Source: Nocardioides cavernae
GTDB lineage: Bacteria; Actinomycetota; Actinomycetes; Propionibacteriales; Nocardioidaceae
Length of the DNA: 64,000 nt
Direction of reading: 5' to 3'
Assembly (NCBI RefSeq): GCF_016907475.1
Contig: NZ_JAFBCA010000001.1
Span: 1,116,001-1,180,000, forward strand
Positions 54,734 to 63,508 of the stretch are shown in pieces. Position 1 is the first letter of the stretch, and each line of letters begins with the position of its first letter. The notes under the pieces are model-generated. The model was not told the DNA's origin, made no database searches, and was given only the letters and a program-made list of their open reading frames with translations. The position numbers and the translations under genes are program-made.

Positions 54734-56083
54734 ATGACTGTCGACATCTCTGCCCGCCTCGCCGAGGTCATGCCCGGCATCCGCCGTGACCTCGAGGACC
54801 TCGTCCGCATCCAGTCCGTGTCCGCCGACCCGGCCCGCGCCGGCGAGGTCGAGCGCAGCGCCGAGGCCACTCGCGACCTGTTCGCGGCGGAGGGCTTCGA
54901 GTGCGAGATCGTGCGCGCCCACGACGGCGCGCCGCCCGCCGTGATCGCGAAGAAGGCCGGCCCCGAGGGCGCCCCGACGGTTCTGCTCTACGCCCACCAC
55001 GACGTCCAGCCCGAGAACGACCACGCCGACTGGGACTCCCCGCCGTGGGAGCCCACCGAGCGCGGCGACCGGCTGTACGGCCGCGGCGCGGCCGACGACA
55101 AGGCCGGCATCGCCGCCCACCTCGGCGCGGTCCGGGTCTTCGGCGACGACCTGCCGGTCAACCTGGTGATGTTCATCGAGGGCGAGGAGGAGGTCGGTTC
55201 CGACACCCTCGTCGAGCTGCTCGAGGCCAACAAGGAGCGCCTCGCCGCCGACGTCATCGTCATCGCCGACTCCGGCAACTGGGACATCGGCGAGCCCGCC
55301 CTCACCACGTCGCTGCGCGGCCTGGTCCGGATGGACGTCGAGATCCGCACACTGACCCACGCCGTCCACAGTGGCATGTGGGGCGGCCTCGTCCCCGACT
55401 CGATCATGACGCTGAGCCGGGTCATCGCCTCGCTCAACGACGACGCCGGCAACGTCGCGGTGGAGGGCCTCCACGCCGGCCCCGCCGCCGACGTGGAGTA
55501 CCCCGAGGCCCGCCTCCGCGCCGAGTCCGGCGCCGCCGAGGGCATCGAGTGGATCGGCTCCGGCTCGGTCGTCGAGCGCCTGTGGACCAAGCCGTCGATC
55601 AGCATCACCGGCCTCGACGCCCCCAAGGTCGAGGGCGCCTCCAACACCCTCGTCCCCGCCGCCCGCTGCCGCATCAGCATGCGGATCGCCCCCGGCGACA
55701 CGACCGCCAACGCCGTCCAGTGCCTCCAGGCCCACCTCGAGAAGCACACCCCCTGGGGCGCGACCCTCACGACGACCGTCGTCGACACCGGTGAGGCGAC
55801 GCAGATCGACGCCAGCGGTCCGGCGTACGACGCCGCGCGCGCTGCGTTCGCCGAGGCCTGGGACGGCACCGCCCCGGTCGACATGGGCGTCGGCGGCTCG
55901 ATCCCCTTCATCGCCGAGTTCCTCGAGACGTTCCCGCAGGCCAGCGTGCTGGTCACCGGCGTCGAGGACCCCGACACCCGCGCCCACGGCGCCAACGAGG
56001 GACTCCACCTCGCCGAGTTCGAGAAGGTCGTCAAGGCCGAGGCGCTCCTGCTCCGCAACCTCGGGGAGCTGCCCCGAGGCTGA
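54734..56083 (+). CDS. M20-family metallopeptidase/dipeptidase
   Basis: 449 aa. Di-zinc exopeptidase: LLYAHHDVQP with ligand His88 and Asp90, GRGAADDKAG with bridging Asp121, EGEEEVGS with the catalytic Glu151 and ligand Glu152, and a C-terminal ligand His in AHGANEG (about 430). The central lid domain (about 195-310) is intact. It hydrolyses dipeptides or related amides such as carnosinase-type substrates. ATG 54734 is 6 nt after TAGGGT, so a leaderless mRNA is expected. Confidence 0.92.
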   Translation: MTVDISARLAEVMPGIRRDLEDLVRIQSVSADPARAGEVERSAEATRDLFAAEGFECEIVRAHDGAPPAVIAKKAGPEGAPTVLLYAHHDVQPENDHADWDSPPWEPTERGDRLYGRGAADDKAGIAAHLGAVRVFGDDLPVNLVMFIEGEEEVGSDTLVELLEANKERLAADVIVIADSGNWDIGEPALTTSLRGLVRMDVEIRTLTHAVHSGMWGGLVPDSIMTLSRVIASLNDDAGNVAVEGLHAGPAADVEYPEARLRAESGAAEGIEWIGSGSVVERLWTKPSISITGLDAPKVEGASNTLVPAARCRISMRIAPGDTTANAVQCLQAHLEKHTPWGATLTTTVVDTGEATQIDASGPAYDAARAAFAEAWDGTAPVDMGVGGSIPFIAEFLETFPQASVLVTGVEDPDTRAHGANEGLHLAEFEKVVKAEALLLRNLGELPRG

Positions 56084-56093
56084 CCGTCCAGTG

Positions 56094-56145
56094 AGCGGTG
56101 GCCCACCCACGTCCCGAAGCGCCGGGACGTGGATGGGACACCGCT
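56094..56145. repeat. intergenic inverted repeat (family A)
   Basis: AGCGGTGGCCCACCCACGTC... (56094-56116) pairs with ...GTGGATGGGACACCGCT (56123-56145) over 23 nt with two mismatches and a 6-nt loop. It follows the M20 stop and precedes the next gene on the same strand, so it probably terminates M20 transcription. Confidence 0.6.
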
Positions 56146-56190
56146 GACAGGGTGGTCCCGCGTGTGGCCGCCGTCGGTAGCGTGGCGGCC

Positions 56191-56658
56191 ATGGCGACCT
56201 TCCGTGCCCGCGACCGCTCCTCGGCCGTGCTCCGCTCACCGCGCAGCGAGGTGTGGGCCGCTCTCACCGATGCCGACCTGATCGCGAAGATCACGCCCTA
56301 CGTCACGAGCATCGACGTGGAGGGCGACCGGTGGACCTGGCGGATGGGCACCATCCCGGTGCTGGGCCTCTCCGTGGCGCCGAAGTTCACCGAGGTGATG
56401 GAGCTGCAGCCCCAGGACCGGATCGTCTTCACGCACGACCCGGACCGGCCCGACGAGATGACCGCCGTCAACGGCACCTATGACCTCAGCGACCGTGCCG
56501 ACGGCGGCACCGACGTGAGCATCGACCTGCAGATCGCCTGCAACCTCCCGCTGCCCGGCCTGGCCCGGCCCGCGGTCGAGCGCGTCATGGCCGGCGTCGT
56601 GAAGCACATGGGCACCGTCTTCTCCCGCAACCTCCTCAAGCACCTGGGCGAAGCGTGA
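56191..56658 (+). CDS. SRPBCC/START-like protein (polyketide cyclase or CoxG-type)
   Basis: 155 aa. RSSAVLRSPRSEVWAALTDADLIAKITPYVTSID is the SRPBCC opening strand and helix. The body (WRMGTIPVLGLSVAPKFTEVMELQPQDRIVF) and the C-terminal helix (VERVMAGVVKHMGTVFSRNLL) complete a lipid-binding cup. Function unknown. ATG 56191 follows TAGCGT by 7 nt. It overlaps the epimerase-like gene by 4 nt (GTGA), so the two are an operon. Confidence 0.85.
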   Translation: MATFRARDRSSAVLRSPRSEVWAALTDADLIAKITPYVTSIDVEGDRWTWRMGTIPVLGLSVAPKFTEVMELQPQDRIVFTHDPDRPDEMTAVNGTYDLSDRADGGTDVSIDLQIACNLPLPGLARPAVERVMAGVVKHMGTVFSRNLLKHLGEA

Positions 56659-57695
56659 GGGTCCTCGTCCTCGGCGCCACCGGCTACATCGGTTCGCGCC
56701 TCGTGCCCCACCTGCTCGAGCACGGGTACGACGTCGTGGCCGCGTCGTCGTCGCCGCCGCGGCCCGACCGCTTCGGCTGGGACGACCGGGTCCGTGCGAT
56801 CCGGTGCGACGTCACCGACCCCGCCGCAGTCGGGGAGGCGGTCGAGGACGTCGACGCCGTCGTCTACCTCGTCCACTCCCTCGACCGCAGCGACTTCAGC
56901 GACCGCGACCGGGTGGCTGCCGAGACCGTCGCGGCCGCGGTGGCCGCGAGCGGCGTACGACGCCTCGTCTACCTTTCGGGACTCGTCCCCGACGTGCCGG
57001 AGGCGGAGCTGTCGACCCACATAGCCTCCCGGCTGGAGGTCGAACGGATCCTGCTGGCGGCCATCGACGGGTCCGTCGCGCTGCGTGCCGGCGTCGTGAT
57101 CGGGGCGGGGTCGACGTCGTTCGAGATCATCCGGCAGGTCGCGACCCTGTTCCTCGTGCAGCCGGTGCCGAAGTGGATGCAGAGCTCGGTCCAGCCCGTC
57201 GCCGTCTCCGACGTCCTGAGGGCGGTCGACGACGCGCTGACCGACGAGTCCCTGAGCGGTGCCATCGACCTCGGCGGACCGGACGTCATCGCCTATCCCG
57301 ACCTGCTGCAGGTGTGCGGCCGCGCGGCGGGCCTGGCCCGGCTCCGCGTCCCGGTGCCGGTCGCGCCACCCGGACTCGTCGGGCTCGCGGCCGCCCTCAC
57401 CACGACCGCGCCCTTCCACACCGTCACGTCGCTGATCGAGTCGCTCCGCCACGACATGGTCTGCCGCCCCGGCCACACGTGGAAGCCGAGCCACGGCACG
57501 CCGCCGATCGGGCTCGAGGATGCGGTCGGGCGTGCGATGACGCCGATGTACGCCGGCCCGGAGGGCGCGCTCCCCTCGGACCCGTCCTGGACACGCACGC
57601 ACGCCCTGCTCGCCGTCGTACCGCTCCCGGCCGTCGGCAAGGCTGCCGCACACCTGGCCTTCCACCGCGTCCGCTCGATCCTCACCGGCGGATGA
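56655..57695 (+). CDS. NAD(P)-binding epimerase/dehydratase-like protein
   Basis: 346 aa. N-terminal Rossmann domain with GATGYIG (7-13) and VDAVVYLVHSLDRSDF, an atypical SDR/NDUFA9-type. The region SSVQPVAVSDVLRAV (about 175) is the substrate-side motif. Catalytic YxxxK is not clearly present, so it may be a redox sensor or NAD-binding scaffold rather than an active epimerase. It is coupled to the SRPBCC gene upstream, which may bring it a hydrophobic ligand. Confidence 0.82.
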   Translation: MRVLVLGATGYIGSRLVPHLLEHGYDVVAASSSPPRPDRFGWDDRVRAIRCDVTDPAAVGEAVEDVDAVVYLVHSLDRSDFSDRDRVAAETVAAAVAASGVRRLVYLSGLVPDVPEAELSTHIASRLEVERILLAAIDGSVALRAGVVIGAGSTSFEIIRQVATLFLVQPVPKWMQSSVQPVAVSDVLRAVDDALTDESLSGAIDLGGPDVIAYPDLLQVCGRAAGLARLRVPVPVAPPGLVGLAAALTTTAPFHTVTSLIESLRHDMVCRPGHTWKPSHGTPPIGLEDAVGRAMTPMYAGPEGALPSDPSWTRTHALLAVVPLPAVGKAAAHLAFHRVRSILTGG

Positions 57696-57752
57696 TGACC
57701 GGCGTACGGCGTCGGTGCGGCGCTGGGCGCTTTCGCCCGTAGACTCGGGGCC

Positions 57753-59291
57753 GTGCCCCAGCCGATCAGCAAGCGGAAGGGCGGCGACGGCCGTCTGACC
57801 ACGGCAATCGACCCCCACGACCAGGGCCCGCAGGATGCCTGCGGTGTCTTCGGCGTCTGGGCCCCCGGTGAGGACGTCGCCAAGCTGACCTACTTCGGGC
57901 TCTACGCCCTGCAGCACCGCGGCCAGGAGTCGGCGGGCATCGCGGTCAGCAACGGGCGGCAGATCCTGGTCTACAAGGACATGGGCCTGGTCTCGCAGGT
58001 CTTCGACGAGCCGACCCTCGACTCGCTCAAGGGCCATCTCGCGATCGGCCACTCCCGCTACTCCACGACGGGCGCCAGCACCTGGCACAACGCCCAGCCG
58101 ACCTTCCGGCCCACCGCGGACGGCTCCATCGCGCTCGGCCACAACGGCAACCTGATCAACACCCACGAGCTGCGCGAGATGGTCACCGACCTCCCCGGCC
58201 CCGCCGGTGAGCTCGAGATCAAGGGCGTCGAGGGCGCGACCAACGACACCAGCCTCGTCACCGCCCTGCTCGCCCACCACCCCGACACCTCGCTCGAGCA
58301 GCGCGCGCTGGAGGTCCTCCCGCAGCTGCGCGGCGCCTACTGCTTCGTCTGGATGAACGAGCACACCCTCTACGCCGCCCGGGACCCGCAGGGCATCCGA
58401 CCGCTCGTGCTCGGCCGCCTCGACCGCGGCTGGGTCGTCGCCAGCGAGGACGCCGCGCTGGCCACCATCGGCGCCAGCGTGGTCCGCGAGGTCGAGCCCG
58501 GTGAGATGATCGTCATCGACGAGAACGGCCTGCGCTCCCACACGTTCGCCGAGCCGGCCCGCAAGGGCTGTGTCTTCGAGTACGTCTACCTGGCGCGACC
58601 CGACGCCACCATCAGCGGCCGCAACGTCCACGAGGCGCGCGTCGAGATGGGACGCCGGCTGGCCCGCGAGTTCCCGGTCGATGCCGACCTGGTCATGCCC
58701 GTGCCGGAGTCCGGCACACCCGCGGCGTCCGGGTACGCCGCCGAGTCGGGCATCCCGTTCGGGCAGGGCTTCGTCAAGAACGCCTACGTCGGCCGCACGT
58801 TCATCCAGCCCAGCCAGACGCTGCGCCAGCTCGGCATCCGGCTCAAGCTCAACGCCCTCGAGCACATGATCCGCGGCAAGCGGATCGTCGTGGTCGACGA
58901 CTCGATCGTGCGGGGCAACACCCAGCGTGCGCAGGTGCGGATGCTCCGCGAGGCGGGCGCCCTCGAGGTGCACGTGCGGATCTCCAGCCCGCCGGTCAAG
59001 TGGCCGTGCTTCTACGGCATCGACTTCGCCACCCGAGCGGAGCTGATCGCCAACGGCCTGACCCCCGAGGAGATCGCCGCCAGCGTCGGAGCCGACACGC
59101 TCGGCTACATCTCGCTCGAGGGCATGATCGAGGCGACCGACCAGCCGGCCGAGCGCCTCTGCCAGGCGTGCTTCACCGGGGAGTACCCCATCGAGCTGCC
59201 CGACGAGAGCCTGCTCGGCAAGCACCTGCTCGAGGCGACGCTCCAGTCGCCCACCATGGGGCGGGCCCTGCCGGTCCTCAACAACCCCTGA
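57753..59291 (+). CDS. purF: amidophosphoribosyltransferase
   Basis: 512 aa. First committed step of purine synthesis: PRPP plus glutamine to 5-phosphoribosylamine. A propeptide of about 29 residues precedes catalytic Cys30 (DACGVFGVW). The glutaminase domain continues with HRGQESAGIAVS and SRYSTTGAS, and the PRPP loop is VVVDDSIVRGNT (about 381-392). Cys residues in SSPPVKWPCFYGID and RLCQACFTG suggest an iron-sulfur cluster as in Bacillus-type PurF. GTG 57753 follows TAGACT by 7 nt. It precedes purM by 41 bp, with which it probably forms an operon. Confidence 0.97.
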   Translation: MPQPISKRKGGDGRLTTAIDPHDQGPQDACGVFGVWAPGEDVAKLTYFGLYALQHRGQESAGIAVSNGRQILVYKDMGLVSQVFDEPTLDSLKGHLAIGHSRYSTTGASTWHNAQPTFRPTADGSIALGHNGNLINTHELREMVTDLPGPAGELEIKGVEGATNDTSLVTALLAHHPDTSLEQRALEVLPQLRGAYCFVWMNEHTLYAARDPQGIRPLVLGRLDRGWVVASEDAALATIGASVVREVEPGEMIVIDENGLRSHTFAEPARKGCVFEYVYLARPDATISGRNVHEARVEMGRRLAREFPVDADLVMPVPESGTPAASGYAAESGIPFGQGFVKNAYVGRTFIQPSQTLRQLGIRLKLNALEHMIRGKRIVVVDDSIVRGNTQRAQVRMLREAGALEVHVRISSPPVKWPCFYGIDFATRAELIANGLTPEEIAASVGADTLGYISLEGMIEATDQPAERLCQACFTGEYPIELPDESLLGKHLLEATLQSPTMGRALPVLNNP

Positions 59292-59332
59292 CCCGCACCC
59301 CGATCCGCGCGCCGCCACCCGAGGAGCTCCGT

Positions 59333-60415
59333 GTGACCGACCAGCCCACTGACACCACTTCTGGGGCATACGCCGCCGCCGGGGTCTCGATCGAGGCGGC
59401 CGACCGGGCGATCGACCTGATGAAGGGCTGGGTGGAGAAGGCCCGCCGTCCCGAGATGATCGGCGGCCTCGGTGGCTTCGCCGGGCTCTTCGACGCCTCC
59501 GCGCTGACCCGCTACGAGCGCCCGCTCCTCGCGACCTCGACCGACGGCGTCGGCACCAAGGTCGCCATCGCGCAGCTGATGGACGTCCACGACACCATCG
59601 GGTTCGACCTCGTCGGCATGGTCGTCGACGACCTCGTCGTGTGCGGTGCCGAGCCGCTGTTCATGACCGACTACATCGCCTGCGGCCGGGTGGTGCCCGA
59701 GCGCATCGCGGCGATCGTCAAGGGCATCGCCGAGGCCTGCGTGGTCGCCGGCTGCGCGCTCATCGGCGGCGAGACCGCCGAGCACCCCGGCCTGCTCGAC
59801 CCCGACGACTACGACGTCGCGGGCGCCACCACCGGTGTCGTGGAGGCCAGCAAGCTCCTCGGCCCCGGCCGCGTCCGTCCCGGCGACGTCGTGATCGCCA
59901 TGGAGGCCAGCGGCCTGCACTCCAACGGCTACTCCCTCGTCCGCCACGTCCTGCTCGAGAAGGCAGGCTGGACCGTCGAGCGTCAGGTCGACGACTTCGG
60001 TCGCACGCTGGGCGAGGAGCTGCTCGAGCCCACCCGCATCTACGCCAAGGCGTGCCTCGACCTCGCCGACCGCACCGAGACGCACGCCATGTCCCACGTG
60101 ACCGGCGGCGGTCTCGCCGCCAACCTCGAGCGGGTGCTCCCCGAGGAGCTGTCGGTGCGCATCGACCGCTCGACGTGGACCCCGCAGCCGGTCTTCGACG
60201 TCGTCCGCCGGGTGGGCGGGGTGGCCCAGGCCGACCTCGAGGCGACCCTCAACTGCGGCGTCGGCATGGTGTCGCTGACCGCCCCGGAATCGGTCGACAC
60301 GGCCATCTCAGTGCTTGCCGGCCACGGCATCCGGGCCTGGGTCGCGGGCGAGGCCCGGGCGGACGCCGAGAACGGCGGCAAGGTCGTCCTGGAGGGCCAG
60401 CACCCCGGCTGGTGA
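59333..60415 (+). CDS. purM: phosphoribosylformylglycinamidine cyclo-ligase (AIR synthetase)
   Basis: 360 aa. Closes the imidazole ring of FGAM to AIR using ATP. Motifs: ATSTDGVGTKVAIAQ (about 67-81), DLVGMVVDDLVVCGAEPLFMTDYIA, GCALIGGETAEHPG and SHVTGGGLAANL. GTG 59333 is 6 nt after GAGGAG; a GTG two bases earlier is out of frame. It is downstream of purF, with the DUF3073 gene next, as in other Actinobacteria. Confidence 0.96.
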   Translation: MTDQPTDTTSGAYAAAGVSIEAADRAIDLMKGWVEKARRPEMIGGLGGFAGLFDASALTRYERPLLATSTDGVGTKVAIAQLMDVHDTIGFDLVGMVVDDLVVCGAEPLFMTDYIACGRVVPERIAAIVKGIAEACVVAGCALIGGETAEHPGLLDPDDYDVAGATTGVVEASKLLGPGRVRPGDVVIAMEASGLHSNGYSLVRHVLLEKAGWTVERQVDDFGRTLGEELLEPTRIYAKACLDLADRTETHAMSHVTGGGLAANLERVLPEELSVRIDRSTWTPQPVFDVVRRVGGVAQADLEATLNCGVGMVSLTAPESVDTAISVLAGHGIRAWVAGEARADAENGGKVVLEGQHPGW

Positions 60416-60459
60416 TGAGATTCGGCACTTCGAGCACGAAATGCCCGGTCTTGGTGTGC

Positions 60460-60486
60460 GGGAACACCCACGGCTCAGGTAGCGTT
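60460..60486 (+). promoter_or_regulatory. SigH/SigR-type promoter candidate before the DUF3073 gene
   Basis: GGGAACA (60460-60466), 16 nt, then CGTT (60483-60486) matches the GGGAAYA-N16/17-CGTT consensus of thiol-stress sigma factors (SigH of mycobacteria, SigR of Streptomyces). Predicted start near 60492, leader of about 80 nt to the ATG at 60572. Confidence 0.45.
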
Positions 60487-60571
60487 GTCCCCACGATATG
60501 TAACCGATCAGACCGGGCGCGTCGGGAGGCTCTCCGACAGCCCCGGCCAAGTGTGCGAGGGGGTCGACCCT

Positions 60572-60760
60572 ATGGGGCGCGGCCGAGCGAAGGCAAAGCA
60601 GACGAAGGTTGCCCGCGACCTGAAGTACCGGACTCACGAGACGGACTTCGGCGCGCTGGCGAAGGAGCTGCACGGAGAAGACACTCACCCCACCAGTGAG
60701 GTCGATACCGATGGCGACGAGTGGTCGGACTATGCCGACCCGCGTCGTCGCGCAGACTGA
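60572..60760 (+). CDS. DUF3073 family protein
   Basis: 62 aa. MGRGRAKAKQTKVARDLKY and the end SDYADPRRRAD are the DUF3073 signature. Highly conserved in Actinobacteria next to purM; role unknown. A basic N-terminus and acidic C-terminal half suggest nucleic-acid or ribosome association. A GAGGGGG ribosome site lies about 9 nt from ATG 60572. An upstream in-frame ATG (60485) would add non-homologous sequence. Confidence 0.92.
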   Translation: MGRGRAKAKQTKVARDLKYRTHETDFGALAKELHGEDTHPTSEVDTDGDEWSDYADPRRRAD

Positions 60761-60835
60761 CTGATCGCACCTGATCACCCCATCCGGGCGACCGGGTGGT
60801 GCGGCGTACGGCCGCGCCCTGGGACGGTCAGGTGA

Positions 60836-60942
60836 CCGGGCAGTTCCTCGCGCTGGAACGCAGTGACCAGGCAGGTCCTCGCGCTGGCTGCGCGAGGAAC
60901 CGCCCGGTCGGCGTGCTGGTCCGCGAGGAAGTGCCCGATCGG
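60836..60942. repeat. composite palindromic element: two direct and two inverted 17-20 bp units
   Basis: Units CCGGGCAGTTCCTCGCGCTG (60836) and CCAGGCAGGTCCTCGCGCTG (60867) repeat with a 31-bp period, each after GTGA. They are followed by inverted units GCGCGAGGAACCGCCCGG (60890) and CCGCGAGGAAGTGCCCGA (60921), each before TCGGCGT. It fills the convergent gap between DUF3073 and the dehydrogenase. Confidence 0.6.
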
Positions 60943-60944
60943 CG

Positions 60945-62042
60945 TCAGCCGAGGTGGATGCCGCGCAGGCGGCCGACCTCGCGCATGCGACGCTCGGCGA
61001 GCCGGTCGGCGGCCTCGGCCGTGGTGACCCCGTCGGCCTTGGCGAGCTCGAACACCTTGCGGGTCGTCTCGAAGATGCCGGTCGCGCGCTGCTGCGCGCG
61101 CTCGAAGGAGAAGCCCTCGAGCTCGTCGGCGACCTGGATGACGCCGCCGGAGTTCACGCAGTAGTCGGGTGCGTAGAGGACGCCGCGCTCCTCGATCGTC
61201 TTCTCGACGCCGGGGTGCGCGAGCTGGTTGTTGGCCGCGCCGCAGATGATCGTGGCGCTGAGCACGTCGAGCACCTCGTCGCTGATCGCGCCGCCCATGG
61301 CGCACGGGGCGTAGACGTCGATCTCGCTCGCGACAAGCTCCTCGGTGGTGGCGACCGCGGTGACCTGCGGGAACTGCTCGCGGATCGCCTCGACCGACGG
61401 CGCGTGGACGTCGGTGACGACGACGCTGGCGCCGTCCTCGATCAGGTGGCGGACCAGGTGGCGACCGACCTTGCCGACGCCGGCGACACCGACGGTGCGT
61501 CCGGCGAGGGTGGGCTCGCCCCACGCCTGCTCGGCAGCGGCGCGCATGCCCTGGAAGGTGCCGAACGCCGTGAGCACCGAGCTGTCGCCCGCGCCCCCGT
61601 GGGCGACGGTGCGGCCGGTGACGAAGTCGCACTCGCGCGCGATGTGGTCCATGTCCTCGCTGAAGGTGCCCACGTCGCAGGCGGTGAAGTAGCGCCCGTC
61701 GAGCGACTGCACGAAGCGGCCGTAGGCGCGCAGCAGGGCCTCGGTCTTCAGCTCGGCCGGGTCGCCGATGATGACGGCCTTGCCGCCGCCCAGGTCGAGG
61801 CCGGCGAGCGCGTTCTTGTACGACATCCCGCGCGAGAGGTTGAGGACGTCGACGATCGCGTCGTCGGTGCTGGCGTAGGGGTAGAACCGCGTCCCGCCGA
61901 GGGCCGGGCCCAGTGCAGTGGAGTGGATGGCGATGATGGCCCGCAGGCCGGTCGCGCGATCGTTGCAGAAGACGACCTGCTCGTGCTCGCTGCCGAGCTC
62001 GAAGACGTCGACGCCGGAACTGGGTACTCCAGACATGCTCAT
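60945..62042 (-). CDS. leucine/valine dehydrogenase (Glu/Leu/Phe/Val dehydrogenase family)
   Basis: 365 aa. NAD-dependent oxidative deamination of branched-chain amino acids. Substrate lysines K76 ([10 protein letters not shown]) and K88 ([11 protein letters not shown]) and dinucleotide fold GVAGVGKVG (185-193) are present, as is [13 protein letters not shown]. Length fits Streptomyces valine dehydrogenase and Bacillus leucine dehydrogenase. Start at 62042 (MSMSGV) follows AAAGGA; a second ATG at 62036 is possible. The promoter (TATTCT, 62129-62124 minus) has a palindrome at its start site, shared with the monocarboxylate permease operon. Confidence 0.92.
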   Translation of the reverse strand: MSMSGVPSSGVDVFELGSEHEQVVFCNDRATGLRAIIAIHSTALGPALGGTRFYPYASTDDAIVDVLNLSRGMSYKNALAGLDLGGGKAVIIGDPAELKTEALLRAYGRFVQSLDGRYFTACDVGTFSEDMDHIARECDFVTGRTVAHGGAGDSSVLTAFGTFQGMRAAAEQAWGEPTLAGRTVGVAGVGKVGRHLVRHLIEDGASVVVTDVHAPSVEAIREQFPQVTAVATTEELVASEIDVYAPCAMGGAISDEVLDVLSATIICGAANNQLAHPGVEKTIEERGVLYAPDYCVNSGGVIQVADELEGFSFERAQQRATGIFETTRKVFELAKADGVTTAEAADRLAERRMREVGRLRGIHLG

Positions 62043-62104
62043 GGGTCCTTTTCTGGTGGGTGCGGCCGCGGGGTGTGCGGACCTGGTCAGCGCGGTCGAG
62101 GGGT

Positions 62105-62120
62105 GGTGACCGCCGTCACC
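62105..62120. promoter_or_regulatory. operator-like palindrome GGTGAC-N4-GTCACC at the dehydrogenase promoter
   Basis: GGTGACCGCCGTCACC is a perfect 6+6 inverted repeat with a 4-nt centre. It lies 3 nt downstream of the TATTCT -10 box (62129-62124, minus strand) and should cover the transcription start, a repressor position. Same half-sites and spacing as at 12618-12633. Confidence 0.6.
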
Positions 62121-62154
62121 TCCAGAATAGTCCGGCGAGAACGCGCGGACCGCA

Positions 62155-63489
62155 TCAGGACGACCGCATCACGACGAGGTCGCCGTGGGTGCCGTAGCCG
62201 AGCAGCTTCCCGCCCGCGGCCCGGCCGTTGAAGGTGACCATCAGCCACCGGCCGTCGACCTCGGCGACCGTGGGCCACGGCAGGTTGGTGGGGTAGGGCG
62301 CGTCCAGCGTCCCCGTCTCGGTCATCGTGAGGTCGTACGCCGGGAAGCGAGCGCGCCGGCCGCGTCGGGAGTCGCGTCCGTCGCTGGCGAGCACCGCCAT
62401 CCGGCCGTCGACCTCGACGAGCGTCGTGCCCTCGGTCGACGTACGGTCGCTCGCCGCGCCCAGCAGCCGCAGGTCGTCGAGCGTCGGTCCGGCGGCGACG
62501 GCCGGGTGGAAGTCGAAGAACCGGCGCGCGCTGACGAAGCCGACGAGCCACTCGCCGTCGCGCCGGACGAGGTGGGGGTCCCACGTGGCGATCGAGCCCA
62601 GTCCGTCGACGGGCAGGGGGAGCTCGCGGGTGTCGAGGACGTGCGCGCCTCGCAGGAGGTCGGTGTCGGACTCGGCGAGGGTGACCCGCAACCCCGCCGA
62701 CGTACGCCGCCCCGCCCGGGTCGTCGGCGCCTCGAAGTCGCCCCACGTGCTGGTCGCCACCAGCCAGCCACCGTCAGCGCGGACGAGGTGGGTGGCGTGG
62801 TCGCCGAAGACCCCCGGCCGGTCGGGCCTGCGGAAGAACAGGTCGGCGGAGTGCGTGACCTCCAGGGCCTCGGGGTCGAAGCGCCACACGCTGGTGTGGG
62901 CGGTGTCGAAGAACCCGGGACCCGCCGACGTCGCCGTCAGCCACAGCGCGCCGTCGTCCCGGACCGGGCGGCCGTCGTCGCCGGTGACGAAGCGGGTGTC
63001 GCGCAGTCCTAGCTGGCCGAACCGTCCGGCGGTGCCGCCGCCGACGGGGAGCTCGACCCCCATCCCCGCCAGGGCGTCCTCGTCGCGGGTGTCGACCTGC
63101 GGGCCGGTGCCGCTCGCGACCTCCCGCAGGTCGTGCCGGGCCCGGGCGACCCACCCCGCCGCCTCGCGGCTCCAGGCCGTCACGTGGGTGCCGGTCAGGC
63201 TCACGCCGAGGCCGGTCGGCTCCTCGGCCCGGTGGAACCGACGGCTCCGGAGCGTCCCGGCGCCGGGGACGTCGAGGGACACCGATCCGTCGGTCAGGGA
63301 CGCCGCGAAGCGGTGCTCGCCGAGGTGCAGCGCCACCGGTCCGTCGAGACCGGCCGTGGTCGCTGCGACGTACGGCGCCACGGCCGGCATCGCGACCTCG
63401 CCCGCCCGGTCGGTGTCGACCTGCACGGAACCGGGTGCGACCAGGTCGACCGGGCGCAGCCGGCGGACGATCTCGAGGCGGGGGAGCAC
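62155..63489 (-). CDS. beta-propeller-like protein (glycosidase-fold), function unknown
   Basis: 444 aa, no signal peptide. The C-terminal two thirds carry repeated blades: [44 protein letters not shown]-like [57 protein letters not shown]. It resembles GH43/32-type propellers, but active-site acids cannot be assigned by eye. The N-terminal 130 residues are a beta-rich domain of unknown fold. GTG 63489 with GGATGGG upstream is the only good start. Distant kin of the 24851 protein by fold, not by clear identity. Confidence 0.65.
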   Translation of the reverse strand: MLPRLEIVRRLRPVDLVAPGSVQVDTDRAGEVAMPAVAPYVAATTAGLDGPVALHLGEHRFAASLTDGSVSLDVPGAGTLRSRRFHRAEEPTGLGVSLTGTHVTAWSREAAGWVARARHDLREVASGTGPQVDTRDEDALAGMGVELPVGGGTAGRFGQLGLRDTRFVTGDDGRPVRDDGALWLTATSAGPGFFDTAHTSVWRFDPEALEVTHSADLFFRRPDRPGVFGDHATHLVRADGGWLVATSTWGDFEAPTTRAGRRTSAGLRVTLAESDTDLLRGAHVLDTRELPLPVDGLGSIATWDPHLVRRDGEWLVGFVSARRFFDFHPAVAAGPTLDDLRLLGAASDRTSTEGTTLVEVDGRMAVLASDGRDSRRGRRARFPAYDLTMTETGTLDAPYPTNLPWPTVAEVDGRWLMVTFNGRAAGGKLLGYGTHGDLVVMRSS

Positions 63490-63508
63490 CGGCCCATCCT
63501 GCCGGACC

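Noticed and set aside
56478..59369. A 963-residue open frame antisense to purF and its neighbours
   Set aside because: Low-complexity composition and full overlap with three well-supported genes.
60836..60942. The four-unit element as a CRISPR-like array
   Set aside because: Units alternate in direction and the spacers are only 10-14 bp and partly conserved, so it is a palindromic element, not an array.
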